Below are positions 1 to 6,237 of a stretch of 6,591 nt of DNA, in pieces. Under the pieces are notes generated by a model, which was not told where the DNA came from, searched no databases, and saw nothing but the letters and a program-made list of their open reading frames with translations. The translations under genes were made by a program, and so were the position numbers. The first letter of the stretch is position 1, and every line of letters starts with the position of its first letter. This stretch comes from Actinomycetota bacterium. GTDB taxonomy: Bacteria; Actinomycetota; Humimicrobiia; Humimicrobiales; Humimicrobiaceae. Where the stretch lies: the NCBI GenBank assembly GCA_014360385.1, contig JACIXO010000071.1:1-6591 (forward strand). The letters are read 5' to 3'.

Positions 1-16
1 CTTGCTTTACTCTCAT
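1..16 (-). CDS. Possible start of the next transporter gene (partial)
   Basis: Downstream of the substrate-binding-protein gene the minus strand has an AGAGGTG Shine-Dalgarno-like site (positions 22-28), a 5-base spacer and an ATG at 16-14. It then reads M-R-V-K-Q before leaving the window. An ABC-transporter ATPase or permease gene usually follows a ribose-type binding-protein gene, so this is probably one of those. Only five codons are visible, so the product cannot be recognised and the call rests on the ribosome-binding site and position. Confidence 0.4.
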
Positions 17-35
17 TCACACACCTCTATCTATT

Positions 36-72
36 ATGGGGTATTGCTAAGTTTCACTTTGCAATACCCCAT
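36..72 (-). promoter_or_regulatory. Intercistronic hairpin after the binding-protein gene
   Basis: Two perfectly complementary 12-base arms (36-47 and 61-72, core ggggtattgc) flank a 13-base loop, 15 bases past the stop codon of the substrate-binding-protein gene. On the minus strand the sequence after the stem is AATAGATAGAGG, with no U-tract, so it does not look like a full intrinsic terminator. A T6 run lies before the stem on that strand. Stem-loops just after binding-protein genes commonly block 3' exonucleases and leave more mRNA for the binding protein than for the permease genes. That role is inferred here. Confidence 0.65.
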
Positions 73-87
73 TTAAAAAACTATCCT

Positions 88-1020
88 TTATTTTTCCTGC
101 TTAATAAGTGCTACCGGTATAACTATTTCTCTTAATAGTATTTCTTCTCCCTTAACAACTTTTAATGCTAATTCAGCAGCCATTCTTCCCTCTAATTCAA
201 GATCCCAATACGAGGATGCTATAAATGCACCACCTTTTTTTATTTCTTCAACTGCTTCAGGAATACCCCCAATTCCGCAAATCATAATTTGTTCTTCTTT
301 TCCAGCAGCTTTAACCGCTGTTAAGGCATCAAAAGCCATGGCATCATTAGGAGCAATGATACCTTTTAAATTGGGATATGTTTTTATCCAGTTTTCCACA
401 GTAGCTATATTTGCTTCAGGGGCACCACCTACTTGTCTAGCTACTATCTTGATATCTGGATATACTGAAAGAGCAGCCACTTCTCCAGCTTCAAAAGCCC
501 TAACTGAGGATACCATTGGATAGTTAATTATAGCCACTTCACCTTCACCATTCATTCTTTTCCCTAATTCCTCACCAACCAAATAACCTGCCATATAACA
601 ATCACCATGAACAAAACCCTCAGTTTTTCCACCTTCTGCATTTATATCTTCCATTATAACTGGGATACCTGCCTTATTTGCTTCCTCTATTACGGGGACA
701 ATTGCTTTAGAGTCCAATGGCTGTAATATTATTGCATCAACTTTTTTAGCAATGAAGTTTTCCACATCCGCTATTTGTTTATTAATATCCAGTTCTCCAC
801 CAGCAACTAACAATTCTACTCCCTGTTTATCCAAGTATTCTTTCATCCCTTTTATCCTTAACAAAGTAGCTGGATTGTTTGACTGGACGTTAGAAAATGC
901 AAAAACTAACTTCTTCCCAGTAGTTTTTTCAGTAGTTTTTTTACATCCCAATGTTACTACCATAAGCAAGACCAAAATAGCTATCACCCCAAAAATTAAA
1001 TATTTTTTTATGGCTCTCAT
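88..1020 (-). CDS. Sugar ABC transporter substrate-binding lipoprotein (ribose/galactose type)
   Basis: A 310-aa type I periplasmic-binding-fold protein (Peripla_BP_4, RbsB-like, CUT2 class) that would capture a monosaccharide outside the membrane and deliver it to an ABC permease. Residues 1-26 form a lipoprotein signal: basic MRAIKK, a hydrophobic stretch at 8-24, then TLG-C with Cys26 as the lipid anchor. The lipobox is slightly off consensus (Thr at -3, Leu at -2). A short Lys/Thr linker (about 27-37) leads into the first lobe. Family landmarks include QPLDS (100-104), the GDxxxAG segment from 139, Arg174 in SSVRAFEAG (position of the sugar-contacting Arg in RbsB) and NDAMAFDAL (225-233). 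The start is supported by the very strong site AAAGGAGGTG at 1030-1039. It follows UroD-1 by 75 bp and is probably in the same operon. The ligand cannot be read from sequence; the neighbours suggest a free sugar or modified sugar. Confidence 0.92.
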   Translation of the reverse strand: MRAIKKYLIFGVIAILVLLMVVTLGCKKTTEKTTGKKLVFAFSNVQSNNPATLLRIKGMKEYLDKQGVELLVAGGELDINKQIADVENFIAKKVDAIILQPLDSKAIVPVIEEANKAGIPVIMEDINAEGGKTEGFVHGDCYMAGYLVGEELGKRMNGEGEVAIINYPMVSSVRAFEAGEVAALSVYPDIKIVARQVGGAPEANIATVENWIKTYPNLKGIIAPNDAMAFDALTAVKAAGKEEQIMICGIGGIPEAVEEIKKGGAFIASSYWDLELEGRMAAELALKVVKGEEILLREIVIPVALIKQEK

Positions 1021-1029
1021 TATTTACTT

Positions 1030-1039
1030 CACCTCCTTT
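1030..1039 (-). promoter_or_regulatory. Strong Shine-Dalgarno of the binding-protein gene
   Basis: The minus strand reads AAAGGAGGTG, a near-perfect complement of the 16S rRNA 3' end, nine bases before the ATG at 1020. It is clearly better than the sites of the other genes in this window, in keeping with the high amounts of binding protein needed relative to the enzymes. A perfect AT-only palindrome (1041-1056) lies immediately upstream. Confidence 0.85.
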
Positions 1040-1095
1040 CATAAAATATATTTTATAAACCCTAATATTTATTGCTTATCTGAACTCCCTTCAAG

Positions 1096-2274
1096 TTATC
1101 CTTGTTTCTTTATATCTTCTCTTAATTTAATTATCTCTTTACTTAGAGGATATTTACCATACTCCATTGCATATTTATACATAAAAACTATGTTTTGAGG
1201 CGGTGTATCAGGCTGAATATCATGCGAGCAACATAAAATATAGCCACCTCCAGGCGCATATATCGCAATTCTTCTTTTTACTTCTTCTCTTACATCTTTT
1301 TCAGTCCCATAAGGCATCACATACTGAATATCTATACCACCATGAAAACATAACTTATCTCCATAATTATCCTTTAAAAATGTTGTATCCATACCCTTAG
1401 CTCTAGGTTGTAGTGGATTTAAAATATCTATACCAGCATCTATTAGATTTTGAACTATCCCTATAACTGAACCACAAGAATGATGGAGAATTTTTGCATC
1501 AGTTTTAGACTTTATTAAATCTAGAAGTTTTTTATAATAAGGGAAAATCATTTCCCTATATAATTCCGGTGATATATATAATCCACTTTGTGTACCTATA
1601 TCATCAGCCATCTCTACCATATGAATATAACCCCCAACTTCACCTAAAAAAAGCTCCATCAACTCCATATATAAATTTGTTACCTTTTCCAATAACGTGT
1701 GGGCTAATTTCTTATTCCATATTAGGTCTATTGGAAATTGATCAAAACCTCTAATCCACGTACAAGTTTCAAGTAAACCACCTACAGCCTGCCTAGCAGA
1801 GATAGCATAGTCAGTATTATTATATAAACTTATAGCTTCTTCTTTTAAACCTCTAATCATTTCTCTATCATTAGCATTAAAAAATTTAAACTTCTTTATG
1901 TCATAGATATCGTCTGTTTTACGAAGCGGGTGATCAATTATTTCACCATAATATCCACGTTTTTTTCTTACAAAACCCATTAAATCTATCCAAGTACCAT
2001 CCTCTCTAATAATTTTCTTATACCCAGAAGGACCCCTCAGATAAACTCTTCTAAAATCTATATCAAAAAGCTGGAGTATCCGCTCATCAAAAATGAATGT
2101 TAAAAACCATTCATTATCAATTAAATCATAACCACATTCATCTAAATTTAAGTATTCTTTCAAATTTTTATATGTTTCACCCATCATTCCAGAAACATTT
2201 CCACCTAAATCTAATGGAACTCTATCTGGTTCTTTATGGTTTAAAGCTTTTAATACTCTTTCTCTGTGAGTCAT
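1096..2274 (-). CDS. URO-D-fold protein, corrinoid-methyltransferase-like (UroD-1)
   Basis: A 392-aa member of the uroporphyrinogen decarboxylase superfamily, predicted to be a cytoplasmic TIM-barrel protein. It opens with HRERVLKALNHKEPDRVPLD, typical of the MtaA/MtbA-like branch, and lacks the RQAGRY-type arginine motif of HemE, so a heme-pathway role is unlikely. ISPELYREMIFPYYKKL (234-250) is a family signature. His265-Ser-Cys267 in LHHSCG and the C-terminal Cys348/Cys349 fit the His-X-Cys...Cys zinc ligands that activate a thiol acceptor in the methyltransferases. ILNPLQP (284-290) is also family-typical. The ATG has AGGTG (2283-2287) eight bases upstream. Only 20 bp separate it from the isomerase gene, so the two are almost certainly cotranscribed. 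The substrate is unknown. Many sugar loci carry such proteins annotated only as URO-D family; methyl transfer is inferred from the ligands. Confidence 0.85.
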   Translation of the reverse strand: MTHRERVLKALNHKEPDRVPLDLGGNVSGMMGETYKNLKEYLNLDECGYDLIDNEWFLTFIFDERILQLFDIDFRRVYLRGPSGYKKIIREDGTWIDLMGFVRKKRGYYGEIIDHPLRKTDDIYDIKKFKFFNANDREMIRGLKEEAISLYNNTDYAISARQAVGGLLETCTWIRGFDQFPIDLIWNKKLAHTLLEKVTNLYMELMELFLGEVGGYIHMVEMADDIGTQSGLYISPELYREMIFPYYKKLLDLIKSKTDAKILHHSCGSVIGIVQNLIDAGIDILNPLQPRAKGMDTTFLKDNYGDKLCFHGGIDIQYVMPYGTEKDVREEVKRRIAIYAPGGGYILCCSHDIQPDTPPQNIVFMYKYAMEYGKYPLSKEIIKLREDIKKQG

Positions 2275-2294
2275 ATTAATAACACCTATTTTCC

Positions 2295-3713
2295 CTATTT
2301 AAAAATTTTTATATCCATTCCAAAAATTTTAGCGACATACTTACATTCTTCTATTAAATCACCATCAACTATATGAACATGTTGGGAATCATATTCTTCT
2401 AATAAAGTTTTTGGATTAAATTCTACTTTAACATTTGCTGTTGGCCACGGTAGATTTATATCTCTCCTAACATTTTCAACAAGTTTCCCACTAATGACAA
2501 ACATTTTATAATTTCCATTTACTCTACTTAATCTCATTAAAGTTACTACCTCAGAAGACCTAGCAGTATATGCCAAACATCCTCCCCCAGCCTTACCGTG
2601 AATATGTGGTAAAATTTCTACTTTATTCAAATTTTCTTCTACTTTTTCTGATCTCATTGAATACCAAGTTGATGCTCCACCACAATTCATACAGGTAATA
2701 ACTTTTTCTTCCTCATTAAATGAAATAAGATCCATAAATAGAATTGGTTTACCACCTGATAACAGGTGTAGAATTTCCATACTTAATGCACCATTTGAAT
2801 CGCATTCACAAGCATAAATTATGGGCTTTTTAGTGCCATTATTATCATAAGGGTCATTCATTAAACCAGCAGATAAACACTGACTACAGAAATAATCGCT
2901 GAGCTCATTAATGCATTTTACTCCCACAAAATCGAATCTATTACTATCTACAATTTTTCTAATGGCTAAATATCCTCTTATTTGATTTCTCAGTATCTCA
3001 GGAGTCAACATTTTTCCATCATAATCAATCTTTTTAAAATTTTTCTTCAACCATCTATATAAATCATCTATTTCTTTATCCGAAATTTCCTTTCCTATCC
3101 TTAGAATTTCCGATTGATCCACATGCTCAATATCTATTCCAAAAGCTTTTAACCAATAGCTAGGATCTACTATCGTAGTGAACATTCCCATTGACCTACC
3201 ACCAATCAATCCATGAGTCATGCCTCTTAATCTGGTGACAGTTGAAGCTGCTTTTGCATAAGAGATTATCTTGTTTATAGTCTGTTCCTGATCTAAACTC
3301 CCATAAACTACCTCATATATAGCTCCTATTTCATCTAGAGCTCCCTTAGCAGCACTGGGTCCGCTTAATGCAAATGACGAAACAAGTAAAGTAGGCACAG
3401 AAGAAAACAATGCTGTTCTAGATGCAACGGCGCAAAAAACTGGATATGTCCAGCCTGGAATAAAGACAATTAATAATTCTGCCCCTTTACTTATAAATTT
3501 CTTTGTTGAAGCTATAGAGTCCTCTTTAGAATTAACTATCTCAAAGTCTACAATATCTAACTCTGCACTTAGTTTCTCAACTAATTTAGAATGTTCCTTC
3601 CTATTAATTTCGTCATATTGAAAACCCCACTTTGGAGCGGTCTCATAAATTTCTTCCCTTGGATCCACTAATGTAAGTATGCTAACTCTTGGCTTTAAAA
3701 ATTCTTTAATCAT
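2295..3713 (-). CDS. L-fucose/L-arabinose isomerase-like protein
   Basis: A 472-aa protein resembling the L-fucose isomerase superfamily (FucI/AraA fold), which interconverts aldoses and ketoses using a divalent metal in the cytoplasm. It is shorter than FucI of E. coli (about 590 aa). An N-terminal Rossmann-like region (about 8-120) contains FIPGWTYPVF and PTLLVSSFALSGPS. The catalytic part holds Glu303 in ACECDSNGAL and Asp328 in LFMDLISF, 25 residues apart, close to the spacing of the metal-binding Glu and Asp of FucI. His445/His447 near the C-terminus (QHVHIVDGD) may supply the third ligand. CMNCGG (341-346) and HIHGKAGGGC (370-379) are conserved-looking Cys/His-rich segments. The ATG has only a weak GAGAG site. 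It is the first gene after the promoter near 3936 and is followed after 20 bp by UroD-1. The exact sugar is unknown, and a related non-isomerase activity cannot be excluded. Confidence 0.8.
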   Translation of the reverse strand: MIKEFLKPRVSILTLVDPREEIYETAPKWGFQYDEINRKEHSKLVEKLSAELDIVDFEIVNSKEDSIASTKKFISKGAELLIVFIPGWTYPVFCAVASRTALFSSVPTLLVSSFALSGPSAAKGALDEIGAIYEVVYGSLDQEQTINKIISYAKAASTVTRLRGMTHGLIGGRSMGMFTTIVDPSYWLKAFGIDIEHVDQSEILRIGKEISDKEIDDLYRWLKKNFKKIDYDGKMLTPEILRNQIRGYLAIRKIVDSNRFDFVGVKCINELSDYFCSQCLSAGLMNDPYDNNGTKKPIIYACECDSNGALSMEILHLLSGGKPILFMDLISFNEEEKVITCMNCGGASTWYSMRSEKVEENLNKVEILPHIHGKAGGGCLAYTARSSEVVTLMRLSRVNGNYKMFVISGKLVENVRRDINLPWPTANVKVEFNPKTLLEEYDSQHVHIVDGDLIEECKYVAKIFGMDIKIFK

Positions 3714-3909
3714 TTTGTTCTCTCTTTCTAAAAGAATTCATTAACGTAGATTCTTTTTTACTTTAATCTGGCTCAAAAAAAATTTAAACTAATTTAAGCA
3801 TCTAAGATTTAAAAATGTTCTTAACTATCAGTTTTAAAAAAGTTTACAAAGTAAGGTTTGTATATCAAATCTCTTTTCTTTCTCATTACTAGTGCATGTT
3901 TTCATAGTA

Positions 3910-3954
3910 AAATGGTTGGATATTAGACCAATATTACCTAATATCTAACCATTT
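3910..3954. promoter_or_regulatory. 45-bp inverted repeat, probable operator
   Basis: Two 17-base arms, 3910-3926 (aaatggttggatattag) and 3938-3954 (ctaatatctaaccattt), are inverted copies with a single difference, around an 11-base centre. On the minus strand the repeat begins with the last base of the -35 hexamer, covers the 17-bp spacer and the -10 hexamer, and contains the predicted start point. It is therefore better explained as a protein-binding site that blocks initiation than as an RNA hairpin, and no U-tract follows on either strand. The regulator is not encoded in the window. A sugar-responsive repressor is the natural candidate, but its family cannot be deduced. Confidence 0.65.
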
Positions 3955-3959
3955 GTCAA
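3931..3959 (-). promoter_or_regulatory. Sigma-A-type promoter for the isomerase operon
   Basis: The minus strand has a perfect -35 hexamer TTGACA (3959-3954), a 17-base spacer and a -10 hexamer TAATAT (3936-3931) matching consensus at four of six positions. A purine start at A3924, seven bases past the -10, is plausible and would leave a 5' leader of about 211 bases before the ATG at 3713. It would drive the isomerase, UroD-1, the binding protein and the transporter genes beyond the window. Confidence 0.7.
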
Positions 3960-4080
3960 TATCAATGGGTGATAGACAAGAAATCTAAAAGTTAGTCTTT
4001 AGGCATATGAATTTGCTTATTTATAGCCTTCCTCTAGACTTCTAGAATAAATATAGAGAAGATATACCAAGTTATGTAAA

Positions 4081-4983
4081 TTAGACTCTCTCCTTCAGGA
4101 ATTTAGATACCTCCTCATAGTTAGGAATGCTATTCACACCTCCAAACTTAGTGCACTTCAAAGCTGCTACAGCTGCAGAAAACTTAATAATTTCACGTAG
4201 ATTCCAGCCCCTAACTAATCCAAATAGAAAGGCACCATGGAATACATCACCAGCTCCTGTTGTTTCTACTGCTTTCACCTTAAATGCCGGCTGATGAAAA
4301 GTTTCCTCATTGGTTAAGCAAATACTTCCATTTTCTCCAAGAGTAGCAACCACCACCTCTGGTCCTAATTCTTTTATTTTCTTAACGCCTTCACCTACGT
4401 TGGTCTCATTAGTGAATTCTAAAACAAAATTTTTTGAAGCAATGACTATACTTGACATGTTTATCAAGCTACCAATACCTGGAGCATTAATCCCTGGATC
4501 TAAAACTACTTTAATACTATTGCTTTTTGCCCACTCTGCAGCTTTCATTGCCACTCCTATAGAAACGCCATCCAAGAGAATAAACTTGGCACTCTTGATA
4601 TAATTAACATCACACTCAGAAAAATCAAAATTAAAAATACATCCCGGGTTAAATATAATGGTTCTACGTCCACTTCTCTTTTCAATCAATATAAAGCTAA
4701 ATGGAGTCTGGCCTCCTTTCTCTTCAATCACACATTCTGTATCAACTTTGAATTTACGCAGTGTTCTCCTTATAAGCATTCCATTATCATCATCTCCAAT
4801 CTTTCCAATATAACCCCCATCTCCTCCTAAATAAGAGTACGTAGCCAACGCAACAGCTACCGGGCCCCCCATTTGCTTTCTAAAATCAAGCATCACTGCA
4901 GTTTCATCAACTCCTGGAATATCTTCCACTACAGCCGTATAGTCTATGCAACTTACACCTAAACCAACAACTTCTAATTTCAT
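4081..4983 (-). CDS. PfkB/ribokinase-family carbohydrate kinase
   Basis: A 300-aa cytoplasmic ATP-dependent sugar kinase of the ribokinase/PfkB family, of usual length, predicted to phosphorylate a sugar, ketose or deoxy-sugar acid produced by the pathway. The N-terminal substrate region includes LGVSCIDYTAVVEDIP (8-23) and MGGPVAVALATYSYLGG (38-54), followed by YIGKIGDDDNG, the region of PfkB signature 1. VLDPGIN (160-166) and TLGENGS (214-220) line the nucleotide side. ETTGAGDVFHGAFLFGL (240-256) is signature 2, with Asp246 as catalytic base and GAG as the anion hole; its first position is Glu rather than the common Asp. The ATG is preceded at ten bases by GGAG (4994-4997), which touches a small GC stem (4997-5000 with 5006-5009). 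It follows UroD-2 by 58 bp, likely on the same transcript. Sugar specificity is not readable from the sequence. Confidence 0.9.
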   Translation of the reverse strand: MKLEVVGLGVSCIDYTAVVEDIPGVDETAVMLDFRKQMGGPVAVALATYSYLGGDGGYIGKIGDDDNGMLIRRTLRKFKVDTECVIEEKGGQTPFSFILIEKRSGRRTIIFNPGCIFNFDFSECDVNYIKSAKFILLDGVSIGVAMKAAEWAKSNSIKVVLDPGINAPGIGSLINMSSIVIASKNFVLEFTNETNVGEGVKKIKELGPEVVVATLGENGSICLTNEETFHQPAFKVKAVETTGAGDVFHGAFLFGLVRGWNLREIIKFSAAVAALKCTKFGGVNSIPNYEEVSKFLKERV

Positions 4984-5041
4984 TAGAATAAAGCTCCGCT
5001 CAGTCAGCGTTTCAAATTGATTTAAAACAGTTAAACCTCAA

Positions 5042-6202
5042 CTATGCTAAACCTCTGTCTGCTTTATACCTACAGCTATAACTTATATTTAGCACATTTT
5101 CATAAACTTTTTCTTTTTTATTGGGTTCTAAGCAATTTACCCACCACAATATTCTGTGCTTTGGAAAGAAATCTACTACCCTAACATAATCCTTCTTCCA
5201 CCTAGATATTAATTCATCCCTACTTAATTTGTAACGAACACTATAATTATTGTAAGGATCATAAAAATAACCCACTATTGCTAAAACGATTTCGTCATTA
5301 ACTAACCTTGAGATGTCATTTACAGTAAACTCATGGAAATTTATACCTAAAAGGCCCTTCGTCTTTAAAAGCACAGGTATGTTATGTAAATATACTCCAC
5401 AACTGTGCAGAACTAAGCCATTAAACTCTTTGGCCAATATTTCATTATAAGGAACAGCAAACTCATTATAAAGTTCAGGTGATAACACTGCTAAAAGATC
5501 ATCACTTAAAAAAATACCCCTGGGCAACCAACGAAAAAGAGAAGCTGGCCAATCAGTTAATAAAACCTTTTTCATTTCATATATACTCTCAATTAGAATC
5601 TCAGTAATCATACGAAGTAAATTATGAACCCTCTTAGGGTCATCTTTCATTGCATATATCAGCTCAGAGTAATTCACTATTTGAGAAGCGATGTCTATTG
5701 GACTTTGTAAATCTGTCATACTAACAGGTATTTTATCCTTAACAACAGATTGGAAATATTTTATTTTTGTCATTACTCGCTTGAAACTATTACTATTATT
5801 TAAATTCGGTTTTAGCTTGTCTACCTGTCTTATGTTATCAATTACTGGCTTTGCAGATGGCTCCCTATTATCATGATAAATAGTTTGACACCCAAAAGCT
5901 TCTGCAATAACATATACGCCTTGATAGGGCCACAATGACAAAACAGTATCATCCCAACACCCGGCCTTAACCCTATCTGAGATATTTTTTAATTGCGTTT
6001 TTAAATCATATTCATCATCAATAAAACGCCTATACTCGTCTTTAGGTCTCCCCAAAGTTTTTAACTCCTGATCTAAAGTTAATGGATCTGACCAGGTAAA
6101 TTCAAATGGGATATGATCTAGATCTCTATGTTCATAAAGATTAGTAATAGTAGCTTTAGCTTTTTTTACCCACTCAATATCTTGGGGAACTATTTCAAAC
6201 AT
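5042..6202 (-). CDS. URO-D-fold protein, divergent methyltransferase-like (UroD-2)
   Basis: A second uroporphyrinogen-decarboxylase-superfamily protein, 386 aa from the preferred ATG, only distantly similar to UroD-1. The C-terminal half is clearest: LSPELYNEFAVPYNEIL (240-256), then LVLHSCGVY with His266-Ser-Cys268, and ILWWVNCLEP with Cys357. These give the His-X-Cys...Cys pattern of zinc-dependent corrinoid methyltransferases. The NPLQ motif of UroD-1 is replaced by GINFHEF, and the N-terminal half (for example LWPYQGVYVIAEAFGC) differs, so this is a separate subfamily, not a recent duplicate. HemE arginine motifs are absent. An in-frame TTG at 6244 would add 14 residues and overlap the upstream stop, but the ATG at 6202 has a better placed AGGAG. 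It lies 35 bp after the partial hydrolase-like gene and 58 bp before the kinase. Function is unknown; methyl transfer or C-C lyase-type chemistry on a sugar-derived compound is inference. Confidence 0.8.
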   Translation of the reverse strand: MFEIVPQDIEWVKKAKATITNLYEHRDLDHIPFEFTWSDPLTLDQELKTLGRPKDEYRRFIDDEYDLKTQLKNISDRVKAGCWDDTVLSLWPYQGVYVIAEAFGCQTIYHDNREPSAKPVIDNIRQVDKLKPNLNNSNSFKRVMTKIKYFQSVVKDKIPVSMTDLQSPIDIASQIVNYSELIYAMKDDPKRVHNLLRMITEILIESIYEMKKVLLTDWPASLFRWLPRGIFLSDDLLAVLSPELYNEFAVPYNEILAKEFNGLVLHSCGVYLHNIPVLLKTKGLLGINFHEFTVNDISRLVNDEIVLAIVGYFYDPYNNYSVRYKLSRDELISRWKKDYVRVVDFFPKHRILWWVNCLEPNKKEKVYENVLNISYSCRYKADRGLA

Positions 6203-6212
6203 TTCGATGCAA

Positions 6213-6217
6213 CTCCT
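6213..6217 (-). promoter_or_regulatory. Ribosome-binding site deciding the UroD-2 start
   Basis: AGGAG on the minus strand lies ten bases before the ATG at 6202. The alternative TTG at 6244 has AAGGA only three bases upstream, which is too close for efficient initiation. This favours the 386-residue form beginning MFEIVPQ. Confidence 0.6.
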
Positions 6218-6237
6218 ATGTTTTGCATTAATATTAT

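Larger units (their letters stand above)
3714..4080. other. Intergenic region with promoter, operator-like repeat and long leader
   Basis: This gap of 367 bp between the kinase and isomerase genes holds no convincing gene. On the minus strand, in order, it has an imperfect hairpin just past the kinase stop (4061-4054 with 4036-4028, one bulge, no U-tract); a promoter with overlapping inverted repeat (3959-3910); and a leader of about 210 bases that is very AT-rich towards the isomerase gene, with T and A runs near 3840 and 3775-3790. No tRNA, cobalamin-riboswitch core or T-box motif was recognised by eye. One 21-codon open frame (3886-3821) lacks a ribosome-binding site. Confidence 0.7.

Noticed and set aside
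752..1198. Plus-strand open frame of 148 codons
   Set aside because: It lies antisense to the binding-protein N-terminus and the end of UroD-1, has no family resemblance and no good ribosome-binding site. It is a shadow frame.
1096..2274. True uroporphyrinogen decarboxylase (hemE)
   Set aside because: The HemE N-terminal arginine motif is missing, the methyltransferase-like zinc ligands are present, and the neighbours are sugar genes instead of tetrapyrrole genes.
3821..3886. Leader peptide gene of 21 codons
   Set aside because: There is an ATG and an in-frame stop but no Shine-Dalgarno and no run of regulatory codons. It is kept only as a low-interest remark on the leader.
4028..4050. TCTAGA repeat pair as a mobile-element end or attachment site
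   Set aside because: Two adjacent TCTAGA copies form only a short local palindrome, and no transposase, integrase or matching distant repeat is visible.
4028..4061. Intrinsic terminator after the kinase
   Set aside because: An 8-bp stem with one bulge can be drawn (4061-4054 with 4036-4028), but it is AT-containing and no U-run follows it on the minus strand.
4310..4603. Plus-strand open frame of 97 codons
   Set aside because: It is fully antisense to the well-supported PfkB kinase and shows no recognisable domain.
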